A stretch of 64,000 nucleotides of DNA from Brevibacillus brevis. GTDB lineage: Bacteria > Bacillota > Bacilli > Brevibacillales > Brevibacillaceae. The notes under the pieces were generated by a model that saw only the letters and a program-made list of their open reading frames with translations, was not told the DNA's origin and searched no databases. Numbering within the stretch: position 1 is the stretch's first letter; each line of letters opens with the position of its first letter. Positions 46,601 through 56,273 of this stretch are shown here, piece by piece. The stretch is taken from assembly GCF_001039275.2 (NCBI RefSeq), contig NZ_CP030117.1, positions 3,162,001-3,226,000 of the forward strand, read 5' to 3'. The translations under genes and the position numbers were made by a program.

Positions 46601-48319
46601 AACGTTGCCACTCTCCCCTTCATGAACCTGGTACAACACCTGCTCCCCCGATGCAAGGCCGTGTCTTTTCAGATGCTCCAGTTTACGGATCAGATCGTTG
46701 TGATCTTTAAAAATGATCGCCAATCGATGGCTGTAATGACCGCGTCCCGTGCTCGCCGTGTAGCAAAGGTCCTCTAGATCAACTTGACGGTTTTGGTATA
46801 AATAAGCGGTATATTCCGCAACTAGCCTCGTTAGCACCTGTTCTTCCTTGGCAGATAACGGTAGCAAATAGAGTGACGCTCCGTTTTTTTGCTTAAAAGG
46901 TGCGGGCGGGGCCTCTTGCAATACCATGTGGCAATTGGTCCCGCTTAATCCGAATGAACTGATGCCAGCCGTTCGGGGTCCTCCAGAAGGCGTCCACTCT
47001 CGTAGCTGGTCGTTCACATAGACAGCCGACGAGCTAAAATCTATATTTTTATTCGGCTTTTTAAAATGGAGAGAAGGGAACAGCTTTTGGCTTTTCATGG
47101 AATAGATGACTTTTACTAAACCGGCAATCCCGGCCGCATGATCGAGATGTCCAATATTGGTCTTAATGGAACCGATGGCGCAAAACTGTTTTTTCTTTGT
47201 ATAGCGGGAAAAAGCACGTGTAATTCCCTCTATTTCAATCGGATCGCCTAGCCTCGTTCCCGTTCCATGTGCTTCGATATAGGTGATGGTCTCAGGGTCG
47301 ATTCCAGCATCCTCCCATGCCTGGCAGATGACTTCCTCCTGCGCTTGCGAATTGGGGGCGGTGATGCCGATCGAATTGCCGTCCTGGTTGATTGCGCTGC
47401 CTTTGATGATGGCATGTATATGGTCCCGGTCCTCTAAAGCTTTTTTCAACGGCTTTAGTAGAACGACACCCATTCCCTCGCCTTTTCCGGTTCCATTGGA
47501 GCTCTCATCGAATGTTTTGGTTCTTTCGTCAGATGATTCAATTCCGATTTTTACATGCTCGTGGCTTTTCAGCGGGAACAGATTCAGCTTGATCCCCCCT
47601 GCCAATGCCAAGTCACAAGACCCTTCGATAAGTTGGCGGCAAGCAAAATGAATCGCGACGAGAGAGGAAGAGCACGCCGTGTCGATGGCGATGGCTGGCC
47701 CCTTCAAATCCAACAGGTAAGAAATCCGGCTGGCGATAATGGATTGGATATTGCCAGGAATAGCGATGCCCATAGCTTCCGGTGCTAGAAGCTGAATCCC
47801 CCTCTTATACACTTCGCCAAAATCTGTGCTATAGCCAATAAATACACCTGTCTTGCTTCCTGCTAACCTCAAACCTCCGTAGCCAGCTTCTTCGATTGCT
47901 TCCCAAGCCAATTGCAAAAACAAGCGTTGATTCGGGTCCATTAAGCTGGCTTCTCGTGGGGATATCTGGAAAAAGCCAGGATCAAATTGATCAATCTCTG
48001 ACAAATATCCCACGCAGTCAAAACGGGCTTTTTCTTTTTCAACCTGAAGCATCGGGAGGAAAAGGGCGGCATTTTCTCTCCGGTTTGCCGGAATATCCTG
48101 GATGGAGTCTATGCCCAAGTGGAGAAGCTTTTCCATCCCGGAAACAGTGTCAGCATGGCCTAACCGAGACGCGATTCCCACAATGGCAATATCTTTTTCT
48201 ACTTCCTTTTGCTGATCCTGTCGCAAATAATGAATGAGGTGGGCGGCAATGTTTTTATCTAACTGGCCAGAGCCGACATGCTTCAGGATATAGGAGTACA
48301 TCTCTTCTTTTTTTGCCAT
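43640..48319 (-). CDS. Trans-AT PKS module KS-DH-KR-ACP
   Basis: 1559 residues. The N-terminal docking-like helices are SYILKHVGSGQLDKNIAAHL. KS ~43-465 has Cys216 in DTACSSS, HGTGT and NIGHLDHAAG. DH has HMIGNEYVLPG (Gly of HxxxG is Asn) and HPAMLD. KR has GGTGGLG, SSMNTVTGG and SDYVAANSYLD. ACP has LGGNSIL. The C-terminal tail is TLDLLQRLASQEISVHEALD. There is no AT. From the KS linker to the ACP it is highly similar to the next module (38943-43640), pointing to module duplication. It starts 4 bases after the hybrid gene's stop. Confidence 0.92.
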   Translation of the reverse strand: MAKKEEMYSYILKHVGSGQLDKNIAAHLIHYLRQDQQKEVEKDIAIVGIASRLGHADTVSGMEKLLHLGIDSIQDIPANRRENAALFLPMLQVEKEKARFDCVGYLSEIDQFDPGFFQISPREASLMDPNQRLFLQLAWEAIEEAGYGGLRLAGSKTGVFIGYSTDFGEVYKRGIQLLAPEAMGIAIPGNIQSIIASRISYLLDLKGPAIAIDTACSSSLVAIHFACRQLIEGSCDLALAGGIKLNLFPLKSHEHVKIGIESSDERTKTFDESSNGTGKGEGMGVVLLKPLKKALEDRDHIHAIIKGSAINQDGNSIGITAPNSQAQEEVICQAWEDAGIDPETITYIEAHGTGTRLGDPIEIEGITRAFSRYTKKKQFCAIGSIKTNIGHLDHAAGIAGLVKVIYSMKSQKLFPSLHFKKPNKNIDFSSSAVYVNDQLREWTPSGGPRTAGISSFGLSGTNCHMVLQEAPPAPFKQKNGASLYLLPLSAKEEQVLTRLVAEYTAYLYQNRQVDLEDLCYTASTGRGHYSHRLAIIFKDHNDLIRKLEHLKRHGLASGEQVLYQVHEGESGNVTATVHDASDKDLSSYLSLGELYVAGAAIQWERLFDGSSCNRLSLPVYPFQKIRCWINQEDYADNKLLSSPKSQHPLLTSLGENTSDQVTYVVGLSVKDDWVLNEHMIGNEYVLPGTAYIEMLLEVGRQQGEFTVIKDLAFLQPFSLQQSESHELKITMKKEGDENHFSIASKDQTDGSWRQHAEGKLCRSTREQKRLDLSALQRTFHAAPSTTDVESSGGYITTGARWNNMKELQTGETECLVSIQLADSYREETAHFHYHPAMLDNAANIAIRSIDAHLYLPFYYQEIRVYAPIPPDIYSYVKRRAQGEENQTATFDIDILNPDGEVLVEIEGYTIKQVNAQMTTASYYEKDWICKEAPLPSDEKQQAASGETVAVFRGKGELAERLRKCLNNVYEDIVEVSYGDAIGQVKDREDYHRLWSQWQAKKMKKVIHFMSMTETEIQDIGGLNEAEERGFYSLYYLLDSLFVHSSGEELEIILVCDHGNRVTGDETTLRPEHGCLLGLGKVGREEFPHVRIRFIDIDAYTDPNLIVEEFAVADAPYQVAYRNNKRYVERLKETTLEVTSEVPVIKSGGVYMITGGTGGLGLEIGKQLSRLNQVNIHLISRQGLPVREMWEDIVTNGGEQRQIEQIASIREMESNGASVQIHAADISQESQMRQVIEKIRSDSGAIHGVIHCAGVAGEGLLVRKPESRIREVMAAKVRGTWILDQLTGDDDLDFFVMFSSMNTVTGGAGQSDYVAANSYLDMYAASMRQRGRKSLTINWPLWQDVGMGKTYDVDNRHSPFESLAPRQGATIFTELLHADQNQVIVGQLKRRLTKEAIGQSLGHDYVLSDQLANFLRTQLGSPREEKADRPAQKEHLHILDKDESALSATEREVAMIWAQVLGVKEIRLSAKFNSLGGNSILAVYLFRLLEEKYGPILNISDVFTYSTISEMADYIEKKHQQLNGSTVSAATTLDLLQRLASQEISVHEALDAYKNKGGGV

Positions 48320-48323
48320 AAGC

Positions 48324-51300
48324 TTACTCTCCTAATTTTTTCAGGATATCTTCTACCGATGCTTCCCCTTCGCTAAATTCATCCAATAGCTGTAAAATAT
48401 CGCCGATTTCTTCTGATTGCCCTTCCCTCTTCACTCTTGGCTCTCCTTGATCTGACTGGACTTTTTGAATGTGCTGCGCCATGGCACTAATCGTTTTGCA
48501 CTCGAACAAATCGATGACCTTGATTCGCTGCGGATACTTCTCTTCAATTTTGGCTTGCAATTGAACGATCAGATGCGAATTTCCTCCGAGATCAAAAAAG
48601 TTCTGCTTTGTCCCGATCTGTTCGATGCCCAGCAACTCTCGCCATATCTGGAGCAAAAAGCTTTCCACTTCATTTCCAGGCACATGCAGCTCACCTTGCT
48701 CCACGGAATCATGTGGAAGAGTCATAGCCTGCAACGTTTTTCGATCGATTTTTTGATTGGAGGTAACAGGCATCGCCTCCAGGCGTACAAATCTCGCCGG
48801 GATCATATAAGAAGGAAGCAACTGACGCAAAGATTCTTGAAATTCCGGAACCCCGATGTCTCGGGTCGATGTATAATAGCAAATCAATTTATTGGATTCA
48901 CTTTCTTTGACAGCTACAACGACAACGGACTTGATCCCTGGCATTGCTTCGATTTTATGTTCGATTTCCCCCGTTTCAATCCGGTATCCTCTTACTTTGA
49001 CCATTCCATCGTTGCGTGAAATATATTCAATCTGTCCATCCATCCCATATTTGCCCAGATCTCCAGTATGATAAACGATCTGATCCGTAAAGGGATGGGA
49101 GCGAAATGCTTGTGCGGTCTTCTCCCTGTCACGGAAATACCCTGGGGTAACACCAGCACCACTTATGCAAATTTCACCTGATACGCCAGTTCCGCACAAA
49201 TTTCCATCTTTGTCCAAAATATAAATTTGATTGTTCAGAATTGGCTGACCAAGCGGGACAATCGATTTTCCCTTCAACTCCCTTTCCACTTCGTAACACG
49301 TAGCCCATATGGTTGCTTCCGTCGGCCCATACATGTTGTACAGTTTAGCGTTGGGGAAATAGCTTCGAATCTCTTTGGCTAGCATGGGACTCCAGGCTTC
49401 TCCGCCGATCAGAATAGTTTCAAACTGTTGCAAGCAAGCCAATTGTTGCCCATCCTGTTGAGCAAGACCAAGCATGAATTGATTGATCAAAGCAGGAACA
49501 GAATGCCAGACATTTATCCGATTTTCCGCTAGATAGGAAAATAACAAGGCGGGGTCCCTTAAGCGCTCTGGTGACACAATATGCAAGGTTGCTCCACTCG
49601 CCAAACAGCCAAACATTTCAAAAACTGAAATATCAAAACTGATAGAAGTCACCAGCATCATATTATGCGCAGGTCCCAGACGGAATTGCTGCTGACTCCA
49701 TAAGAGATAATTGATGACATTTTGCTGGGTAACCATGACCCCTTTCGGCGTTCCAGTCGAGCCTGAGGTATAAATAACGTACATTAACTGAGATTCCGGT
49801 CCATCAACAGTATCCGTCGATTGCTTGCGGATATGTGAATTGCCATAGTACCGAAGATGACCAGTCGTTTCTGCCAATAAGTCATCCCCCGATACATCCA
49901 CAATCGTCTCCAGATGAGTCCCTGCGATTTCCTCAAGTATTGGAAGGAAGCCCTTTTCCGACAAAACCGTTTTCAGTTGGCTATGACGGATCATATAAGC
50001 AATGCGTTCGTTTGGAAAATCAACATCCAACGGTATATACGGACGACCGGACTTAAGTATCCCCAAAAGCGCGATGACTATCTCGATGCCTCTTGGCAAA
50101 TAGACGCCGATTGGTTCCCGCTGCTCCTGCCCGATGATTTGCGTAAGGAACGCGGCCAATTGGTTGGATTGCTCATTTATTTGTTTGTAGGTAAGACTCC
50201 TTCCCTCAAAAACCACTGCGATCTGATCGGGATTTTTCTTCACTTGCGCCTCAAATAACCGATGTACCTGGTTCGGGGCATCCATGACGACAGAGGGCGG
50301 ATTGAACATTCCGAACATGTTTGCCTTGTGCTCGGCATCCAATAACTCATAGCGGCTAAGCAAGGCTTCCGGATTATCAATGACCTGATCAATTAAAAAT
50401 AAAAAATAGTCAACATATTTCTTGATAGTTCCTTCTGCAAACAGCGTCGTCTTGTATTCCATCCTTACTTCCATTTGCTCCTGTTCCATTTTGCAAATGC
50501 AGCTCAGATCATAGAGACTGATGCGGTCATTATCTTGCGGGACGTTATCGTATAGCTGGAAAATCGTGGAGAAAACAGGCGTTCTGCTCTGATCTCTATC
50601 CGGGTTCAGCTTCTCGACGAGGGTATTGAACGGATATCGGCCATTAGCATAAGCTCGCACACATTTGTGTTTGATGGCCTCTAGAACCTCGTCAAAACGG
50701 GAAAGTCCACCAAAATCGACCCGAATGCAAACCATGTTCATAAATAAACCGATGACGTTCTCCCACTCCTGTTTTTCCCTGCCGGAAACTGGGAACCCGA
50801 CAATGATGTCGTCTTCTTGGCTAATTTTGTGCAGGAAAAGAAAATAGACAGCCAAGACTGTCATATACAAAGTGGTGGATCGATTTCTCGCAAGCAAACG
50901 TAATTGTTCGGTTTTCTCTTTCGATACCATGAATTTGATGTAACTGCCGTCGTAGACGAGAGAATAAGGGCGTTCATAATCGGTTGGTAAGTTAAGTACC
51001 GGAAGCGGCTTAGCGAGCTCGTTCATCCAATAGTTCTCCATGTGCTGGAATTCCTCAGAATCAAGCCATCTTCTCTCCTGCTCCACCCAGTTTGCATACT
51101 GTAAAGGAATGGCTGGTAACTGGATTGCACGCTTCGAACGGATTTGCTCATACAGCTCCATCAATTCCTGGAAAAATAAACCGACACTCCAGCCATCCGA
51201 AATGATGTGATGCATATTTACACAAATACGATGTACAACAGCAGACAAACGATGCAATTCCATCCTGAACAATGGTTGCTCAAAATCAAATGGAGTGGCA

Positions 51301-54300
51301 TTCTGCTCATCCAGTCGTTTGGCTGACAGCTCTTCTCGAAGAGGTTCCTGTTGATAATCTCTGTAATGAATGACATTTTTCCAATCAGGTAAAACGAATT
51401 GTTTCGGAATACCATCGACATTTTTGAAGACGGTACGCAATGAGGCGTGGCGCTTCGTCAAGACGTCTAGGGCTTGCTGCAGCACATCCAGGTCAACCGC
51501 CATCTTCACGTGTTTGATGACTGGTAAATGATAGGCGGTCGTTTGTCGATCATAGTTTTGCAAAAACCAAATCCGATACTGTGCTTTGGAGAGATCATGA
51601 CCATTGCTTTGCTCAGTTGTTGCGGATGGCTTCACAGGTGTCGCTTGCGATGGTAGCAAAGATTGGTCCAAATAAGCCGAAAGCTCCGGGATCGTTGGAA
51701 ATTCAAAAATTTCAGCGATAGAGATTGGCTTATTCAGATGCGTATTTAAGAGATTCGCCATTTGCGTAGCGATAATAGAGTCTCCGCCGACTTCGTAGAA
51801 GCTTTTCTGCAGATCAATTTCTGATAACCCAAATGTGTTAGCCCAGACGTGTGCCAATTTTTTCTCGGTGTCTGTGAGTTCATCTTGATTTTTTCCGACA
51901 ATGGAAATGTCAATAGAAAGAGCATCCCCAGCGGCAGACGGTGCTGCTCGATTGGTAACTTTCCGGACCATGCCAGGTGCCATATGCACCGGGAAACGTT
52001 TGGCTAGTGATTCATCTATCTGCTCAAAGCGTATATCCGCGATGATTACCCGTGGATGTTCGGGTAGGTTGGTAAATGCCTGAATGGCCTGAGCCGTTTT
52101 CAGTGGCTTGAACAGTCCGTTGCCGTCTGTCACGCCATAGTCCGCCGCCATGCCTGTTTCTTCCCACGCGGTCCAATTGATTGTCGTGGCACGAATACCT
52201 CGCTTGCTCAGGTAAGAGGCGAAGCCGTCCAGATACCCATTCGCGGCAACATAATCGCTCTGTCCCGGGCTGCCCTCCACAGTCGCCATGGAGGAAAACA
52301 GAACGAAGAAGTCAGGGCACTCTTCCAGCAGGTTGTACAGCAAATAGCTGCCCTCGATTTTCGGCTTGGTCACCTTCGTAAAGTCGGACCATGTTTTCGT
52401 AAACAGAAAACCGCTGCCTGCTACTCCTGCCGCATGAATGATTCCTTTGACCTCGCCGTATTCCTCACGTAGCTGTTTCAAAGTAACTGCTACCTGCTGC
52501 TCGTCGGCTATATCGCACGAGCAGACCATGATTTTGCTGCCTGATTGCTCAATCTCTTCCACACTCTCGATGATTCGCCGTGTTTTCATATCCGTGTCAC
52601 TTTGCTTGAGCTCCTCCCAGACTTCACGAGGGGGAAGTCCGCTTCTACTGATTAAGCCCAGGCAGATTTTGCTTCGGGATGCCAGATGCTTGGCAATCTC
52701 CAGTCCAATTCCGCCAGTTCCGCCGGTAATGAGATACAACCCGTCTTCTTGCAGCTCCAGTGGCTGAACAGGCTCCTCAACTGCGCAACGGCCGAATTCC
52801 TCCACATACCGTTCATTTCCACGATAGGCAACCTGGTAAGTAGCTGTTTCCGTGTATATTTCTGCCAAAAGACTTTCACAATCCGTATCCACGTCGAGAT
52901 CGATACTGCGACACTTCACATTAGGGTACTCCGTATTCACTACTTTTCCCAGTTGGAACAGTGCCGTATGACACGGCTCAATCTCTTCTTCGCTTCCCGT
53001 CACTTCCCAGCCGTTCCGGCCCAGTACGATAAGCTCCATCTCTTGCTTGTATTTTGCCTGAACGAGTGATTTCACCAAATGAAACAAGCTTTGGATACTG
53101 TGTGCCTGAATCGTTTTCAGTCTGGAAAGGCTTGGGGCTGCACTGTTTTCGTCGAGGGCATAGGCATGAACAATCCGGCTTATCTTCCGCTCTTTCAAAT
53201 CGGAAAAGAGTTGCTCATAATCTGTTTCCTCGTGGCCTACCACATACTTCGTTTCTTGCTCTTTTCGATAGCCATCGCCGTGAGCGACCTGAATCGTGTC
53301 TACTCCACTTGCTTCCCAACGTTGGATCAACTCTCGAGTTGTCCTGTTTTCGTTGCCGAACAACAGCACGCTGCCATCCGTTGTGATATTCCCGCTTTCT
53401 TTAAGCGGTGATTGCACCCAGCGAATCTGATAAAACAAATCTTGGGCGACCATGGCAGAAGAGACACTTTTCAACGTATAGTTCTCTACTTCCGCAAATA
53501 CATTTCCTTGCTCGTCGATCAGGCTGATATCGTAGGAAACCGTCTCCCGGTTATCCCCCCGAGCTTCCCTCTTTCGCAGATAACTGTAAAAAGAAGTGGG
53601 CATGTCCCGGTAGAGATGGAACATTTGGTAATAAAACGGGAAGTAATAAGACACATGGGTTTCTTCGGACTGTTTCAACAGATGCCAGAAGCTTAGTGCC
53701 GTATCCAGCATTGCCGGATGAAGCGAATACTGGCCACGCTCTCGCTCATCCGCCAATCGGACATGGAGCAGTGCAGATCCTGCGTTTTCATAAAATTGAT
53801 CGATACATTTCCAGCGAGAACCGTACTGAATGAATCCCGAATAGAGAGGGGTGAATTTTTCTACGTCCTGTTCATCCATCTTGCGGATGATCTGCTCAAT
53901 CGAGTGAGTCTGTTTTTTGCGATCTTCCTGCTGATGAACTTCCCCTTGTGCATGAGTGATCCAACTCTCTGTAGGATCATTTTCTTTCATGCTGGCGATT
54001 GTAAAGGTGATGTGATCATGCTCTTCATAGATGATTGTATGGACAATCCTTGTTTCATCCAAAGAGCATGTCAGCATACTTTGCAAAGTCACATTCTTAA
54101 TCACCACGGTTGCTTTCGGGAAAAAGTACTCGCTTGCGGCCTTTGCCATCTCCAGATAGGCCACACCTGGCAATACTCCGTTATCGAAAATGCGATGCTC
54201 CTGCAACATCCAAAGCTCTCGCATCGATGCCTTCGCTGCGTAAACGCGCAAACCGGCGGTAGAGATGACGCACTCTCCCGTTAATGACTGTCCTTTTTCA

Positions 54301-56273
54301 GTAGCTGTCTCTGTCTTCTTATCGGTCGGCCAATGCCTCACCCTGCTGAATGGGTAAAAAGGCAGTTCGACTGTTTTGAGAGTTTGACCTCCGTATAGCT
54401 TCTTCCAGTGAACTCGGGCACCTTGTACATACAATTTCGCCAATTCATGGAGAGAGTCGGCATTAGCCATTGCCCCGATTTCTGCCAAGTTATGAATCAT
54501 TTGGCTAGCTTTTTCATGGATTGGTTGTTTTTCTTTCTCCCATGCGTCTGGTTGAATCATATGATTTTTTGCTTTCTGAGCGATAGGAGAATGTCCATAA
54601 TATCCAAGCACTTCAGGCAAATTGTCCAAGTCCAGTGAGAGGACCGAAGCGATTTTGTTCAACAGTTCGCTGGTGCTCTGTGCAATAATCGCTAAGCGAT
54701 GAGAAAAATGCTCCCGTCCAACTTGTGCGGTATAGACGAGATTGCGGAAATTTTCCTGCTGATTCGATTGCAAATATTGGCAGTATCGTTGCAATAAATC
54801 CAATAAATTCGTACGGTTTTTGGCAGACACGGTAAAAATGTGGGGTGTCTCATGCTCGTCCTTCTGCGTATCATTTTGTTTCCATTCCTCCAATAGCACG
54901 TGGCAATTCATGCCACTGAAGCCAAACGAGCTAATACCAGCTCGACGCGGCATATCACCGGTTTTCCAGGCAAGTGGCTGGTCGACCATATAAAATGGAG
55001 ATTCGGAGAAAGGGATATAGGGATTTGGCTCCTCAAAATTTATCGTGGGAACGAGTTGTTTATGCTTCAACGACAAAACTACTTTAAGCAGCGATGCCAT
55101 CCCCGAAGCACCTACCAGATGGCCGATGTTAGATTTTACGGAACCAATTCCACAAAACTGTTTTTTGCTCGTATATTGATGAAAAGCGTGCCTCATCGCC
55201 TTAATTTCGATCGGATCGCCAATAACGGTACCGGTACCGTGTGTTTCGATGTAGGTAATGGTTTCAGGATGAATCCCTGCTTTGTTCCACACATCAATCA
55301 GGAGCTGCTCCTGGGCCTGCGGGTTGGGCGCGGTGATGTAGTTGGAAGCCCCGTCGCTGTTCACTCCACTTGCTTTGATCACCGAGTAAATCCGGTCCCC
55401 ATCTTTCAAGGCGTCCTGTAAAGGCTTCAGAAGGATGGCCGACAGTCCTTCCCCCCATGTGGTTCCTTTGGCTTGGCTATCAAATGGCCTTACGATGCCG
55501 TCATTGTTTTCCACGATTTTAAAAGAGGAGTTGGCAATCGGCACCAAATTCAAACTGATGCCTCCGGCGATGGCCAATTGACATTCTTTTTTAATCAAGG
55601 ATTCGAAGGCATGATGCACCGCCACTAAACCAGATGAGCAAGCGGTATCAATGACTTGATTCGGTCCGGTAAGATTAAAGAAAAAGGCAATCCTGCCAGA
55701 GAGAAAACTGGGCAGATTGCCGGTCATGGCCAATTCGTTGGATGAATCGATGAATTGTTGATAAAGACCGGAAGAATGGTGATCTCTTCCGATAAATACT
55801 CCCGTATGGGAACCGTATATTTTTTCACCCATATATCCCGCATCTTCAATTGCTTCCGCTGTGACTTCCAGCATCAAGCGCTGATGCGGGTCCATGAACT
55901 CGGCTTCCTTCGGAGAGACACGAAAATAGTCTGCGTCAAATCGATCTATGTCTTCCAGATAGCTGCCTTTCGCATATTCAGGCTCTCCCCAGTGGTTCTG
56001 TAGCAAGGGGTCTGTATCCCTGCGTCGCTTGAGTGGAAAATCAGTTATACAATTCATCCCGTTTAGCAGATTGGCCCAATACTGCTCTAGATTGTCTGCA
56101 AAAGGAAACCGGCAAGAAATGCCAATGATGGCGATATCCGTACTGGTATTTTTTTCGGCCTCAGTCTGACCTGTATTCAATTGATGCAGCAACTTACGTG
56201 CAAGCTCTTTGTCTAGGCGATTGGATTTTACGCTTTCCAGGATAAGTGTATTGATTTGATCAATGTTATTCAT
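48324..56273 (-). CDS. Hybrid trans-AT PKS-NRPS (KS-DH-KR-ACP-C-A-T)
   Basis: 2649 residues. KS ~45-480: Cys212 in DTACSSG, HGTGT and NIGHLVGASG. DH ~690-960 has HRIFDNGVLPG (Gly of HxxxG is Asp) and HPAMLD. KR ~1190-1400 has GGTGGIG and SDYVAANGYLD. ACP ~1480-1550 has VGGDSII. C ~1575-2010 has HHIISDG. A ~2030-2545 has YTSGSTGTPKGVM, YNMYGPTE and KVRGYRIE. T ~2560-2630 has LGGNSHL. The A-domain code by my alignment is D-I-F-H-L-G-M-I-W. It shares D-I, L-G and I-W with glycine codes but is not conclusive. The C domain would join the polyketide to that amino acid. Its start overlaps the upstream stop by 8 bp. Confidence 0.92.
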   Translation of the reverse strand: MNNIDQINTLILESVKSNRLDKELARKLLHQLNTGQTEAEKNTSTDIAIIGISCRFPFADNLEQYWANLLNGMNCITDFPLKRRRDTDPLLQNHWGEPEYAKGSYLEDIDRFDADYFRVSPKEAEFMDPHQRLMLEVTAEAIEDAGYMGEKIYGSHTGVFIGRDHHSSGLYQQFIDSSNELAMTGNLPSFLSGRIAFFFNLTGPNQVIDTACSSGLVAVHHAFESLIKKECQLAIAGGISLNLVPIANSSFKIVENNDGIVRPFDSQAKGTTWGEGLSAILLKPLQDALKDGDRIYSVIKASGVNSDGASNYITAPNPQAQEQLLIDVWNKAGIHPETITYIETHGTGTVIGDPIEIKAMRHAFHQYTSKKQFCGIGSVKSNIGHLVGASGMASLLKVVLSLKHKQLVPTINFEEPNPYIPFSESPFYMVDQPLAWKTGDMPRRAGISSFGFSGMNCHVLLEEWKQNDTQKDEHETPHIFTVSAKNRTNLLDLLQRYCQYLQSNQQENFRNLVYTAQVGREHFSHRLAIIAQSTSELLNKIASVLSLDLDNLPEVLGYYGHSPIAQKAKNHMIQPDAWEKEKQPIHEKASQMIHNLAEIGAMANADSLHELAKLYVQGARVHWKKLYGGQTLKTVELPFYPFSRVRHWPTDKKTETATEKGQSLTGECVISTAGLRVYAAKASMRELWMLQEHRIFDNGVLPGVAYLEMAKAASEYFFPKATVVIKNVTLQSMLTCSLDETRIVHTIIYEEHDHITFTIASMKENDPTESWITHAQGEVHQQEDRKKQTHSIEQIIRKMDEQDVEKFTPLYSGFIQYGSRWKCIDQFYENAGSALLHVRLADERERGQYSLHPAMLDTALSFWHLLKQSEETHVSYYFPFYYQMFHLYRDMPTSFYSYLRKREARGDNRETVSYDISLIDEQGNVFAEVENYTLKSVSSAMVAQDLFYQIRWVQSPLKESGNITTDGSVLLFGNENRTTRELIQRWEASGVDTIQVAHGDGYRKEQETKYVVGHEETDYEQLFSDLKERKISRIVHAYALDENSAAPSLSRLKTIQAHSIQSLFHLVKSLVQAKYKQEMELIVLGRNGWEVTGSEEEIEPCHTALFQLGKVVNTEYPNVKCRSIDLDVDTDCESLLAEIYTETATYQVAYRGNERYVEEFGRCAVEEPVQPLELQEDGLYLITGGTGGIGLEIAKHLASRSKICLGLISRSGLPPREVWEELKQSDTDMKTRRIIESVEEIEQSGSKIMVCSCDIADEQQVAVTLKQLREEYGEVKGIIHAAGVAGSGFLFTKTWSDFTKVTKPKIEGSYLLYNLLEECPDFFVLFSSMATVEGSPGQSDYVAANGYLDGFASYLSKRGIRATTINWTAWEETGMAADYGVTDGNGLFKPLKTAQAIQAFTNLPEHPRVIIADIRFEQIDESLAKRFPVHMAPGMVRKVTNRAAPSAAGDALSIDISIVGKNQDELTDTEKKLAHVWANTFGLSEIDLQKSFYEVGGDSIIATQMANLLNTHLNKPISIAEIFEFPTIPELSAYLDQSLLPSQATPVKPSATTEQSNGHDLSKAQYRIWFLQNYDRQTTAYHLPVIKHVKMAVDLDVLQQALDVLTKRHASLRTVFKNVDGIPKQFVLPDWKNVIHYRDYQQEPLREELSAKRLDEQNATPFDFEQPLFRMELHRLSAVVHRICVNMHHIISDGWSVGLFFQELMELYEQIRSKRAIQLPAIPLQYANWVEQERRWLDSEEFQHMENYWMNELAKPLPVLNLPTDYERPYSLVYDGSYIKFMVSKEKTEQLRLLARNRSTTLYMTVLAVYFLFLHKISQEDDIIVGFPVSGREKQEWENVIGLFMNMVCIRVDFGGLSRFDEVLEAIKHKCVRAYANGRYPFNTLVEKLNPDRDQSRTPVFSTIFQLYDNVPQDNDRISLYDLSCICKMEQEQMEVRMEYKTTLFAEGTIKKYVDYFLFLIDQVIDNPEALLSRYELLDAEHKANMFGMFNPPSVVMDAPNQVHRLFEAQVKKNPDQIAVVFEGRSLTYKQINEQSNQLAAFLTQIIGQEQREPIGVYLPRGIEIVIALLGILKSGRPYIPLDVDFPNERIAYMIRHSQLKTVLSEKGFLPILEEIAGTHLETIVDVSGDDLLAETTGHLRYYGNSHIRKQSTDTVDGPESQLMYVIYTSGSTGTPKGVMVTQQNVINYLLWSQQQFRLGPAHNMMLVTSISFDISVFEMFGCLASGATLHIVSPERLRDPALLFSYLAENRINVWHSVPALINQFMLGLAQQDGQQLACLQQFETILIGGEAWSPMLAKEIRSYFPNAKLYNMYGPTEATIWATCYEVERELKGKSIVPLGQPILNNQIYILDKDGNLCGTGVSGEICISGAGVTPGYFRDREKTAQAFRSHPFTDQIVYHTGDLGKYGMDGQIEYISRNDGMVKVRGYRIETGEIEHKIEAMPGIKSVVVVAVKESESNKLICYYTSTRDIGVPEFQESLRQLLPSYMIPARFVRLEAMPVTSNQKIDRKTLQAMTLPHDSVEQGELHVPGNEVESFLLQIWRELLGIEQIGTKQNFFDLGGNSHLIVQLQAKIEEKYPQRIKVIDLFECKTISAMAQHIQKVQSDQGEPRVKREGQSEEIGDILQLLDEFSEGEASVEDILKKLGE
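52080..53590 (-). repeat. 1.5-kb KR-region repeat, copy 1
   Basis: This KR-encoding block is almost identical, base for base, to 56869-58379 (constant offset 4789 bp; for example 52381 matches 57170). Sequence on either side is only homologous, so the match is localised. Confidence 0.85.
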
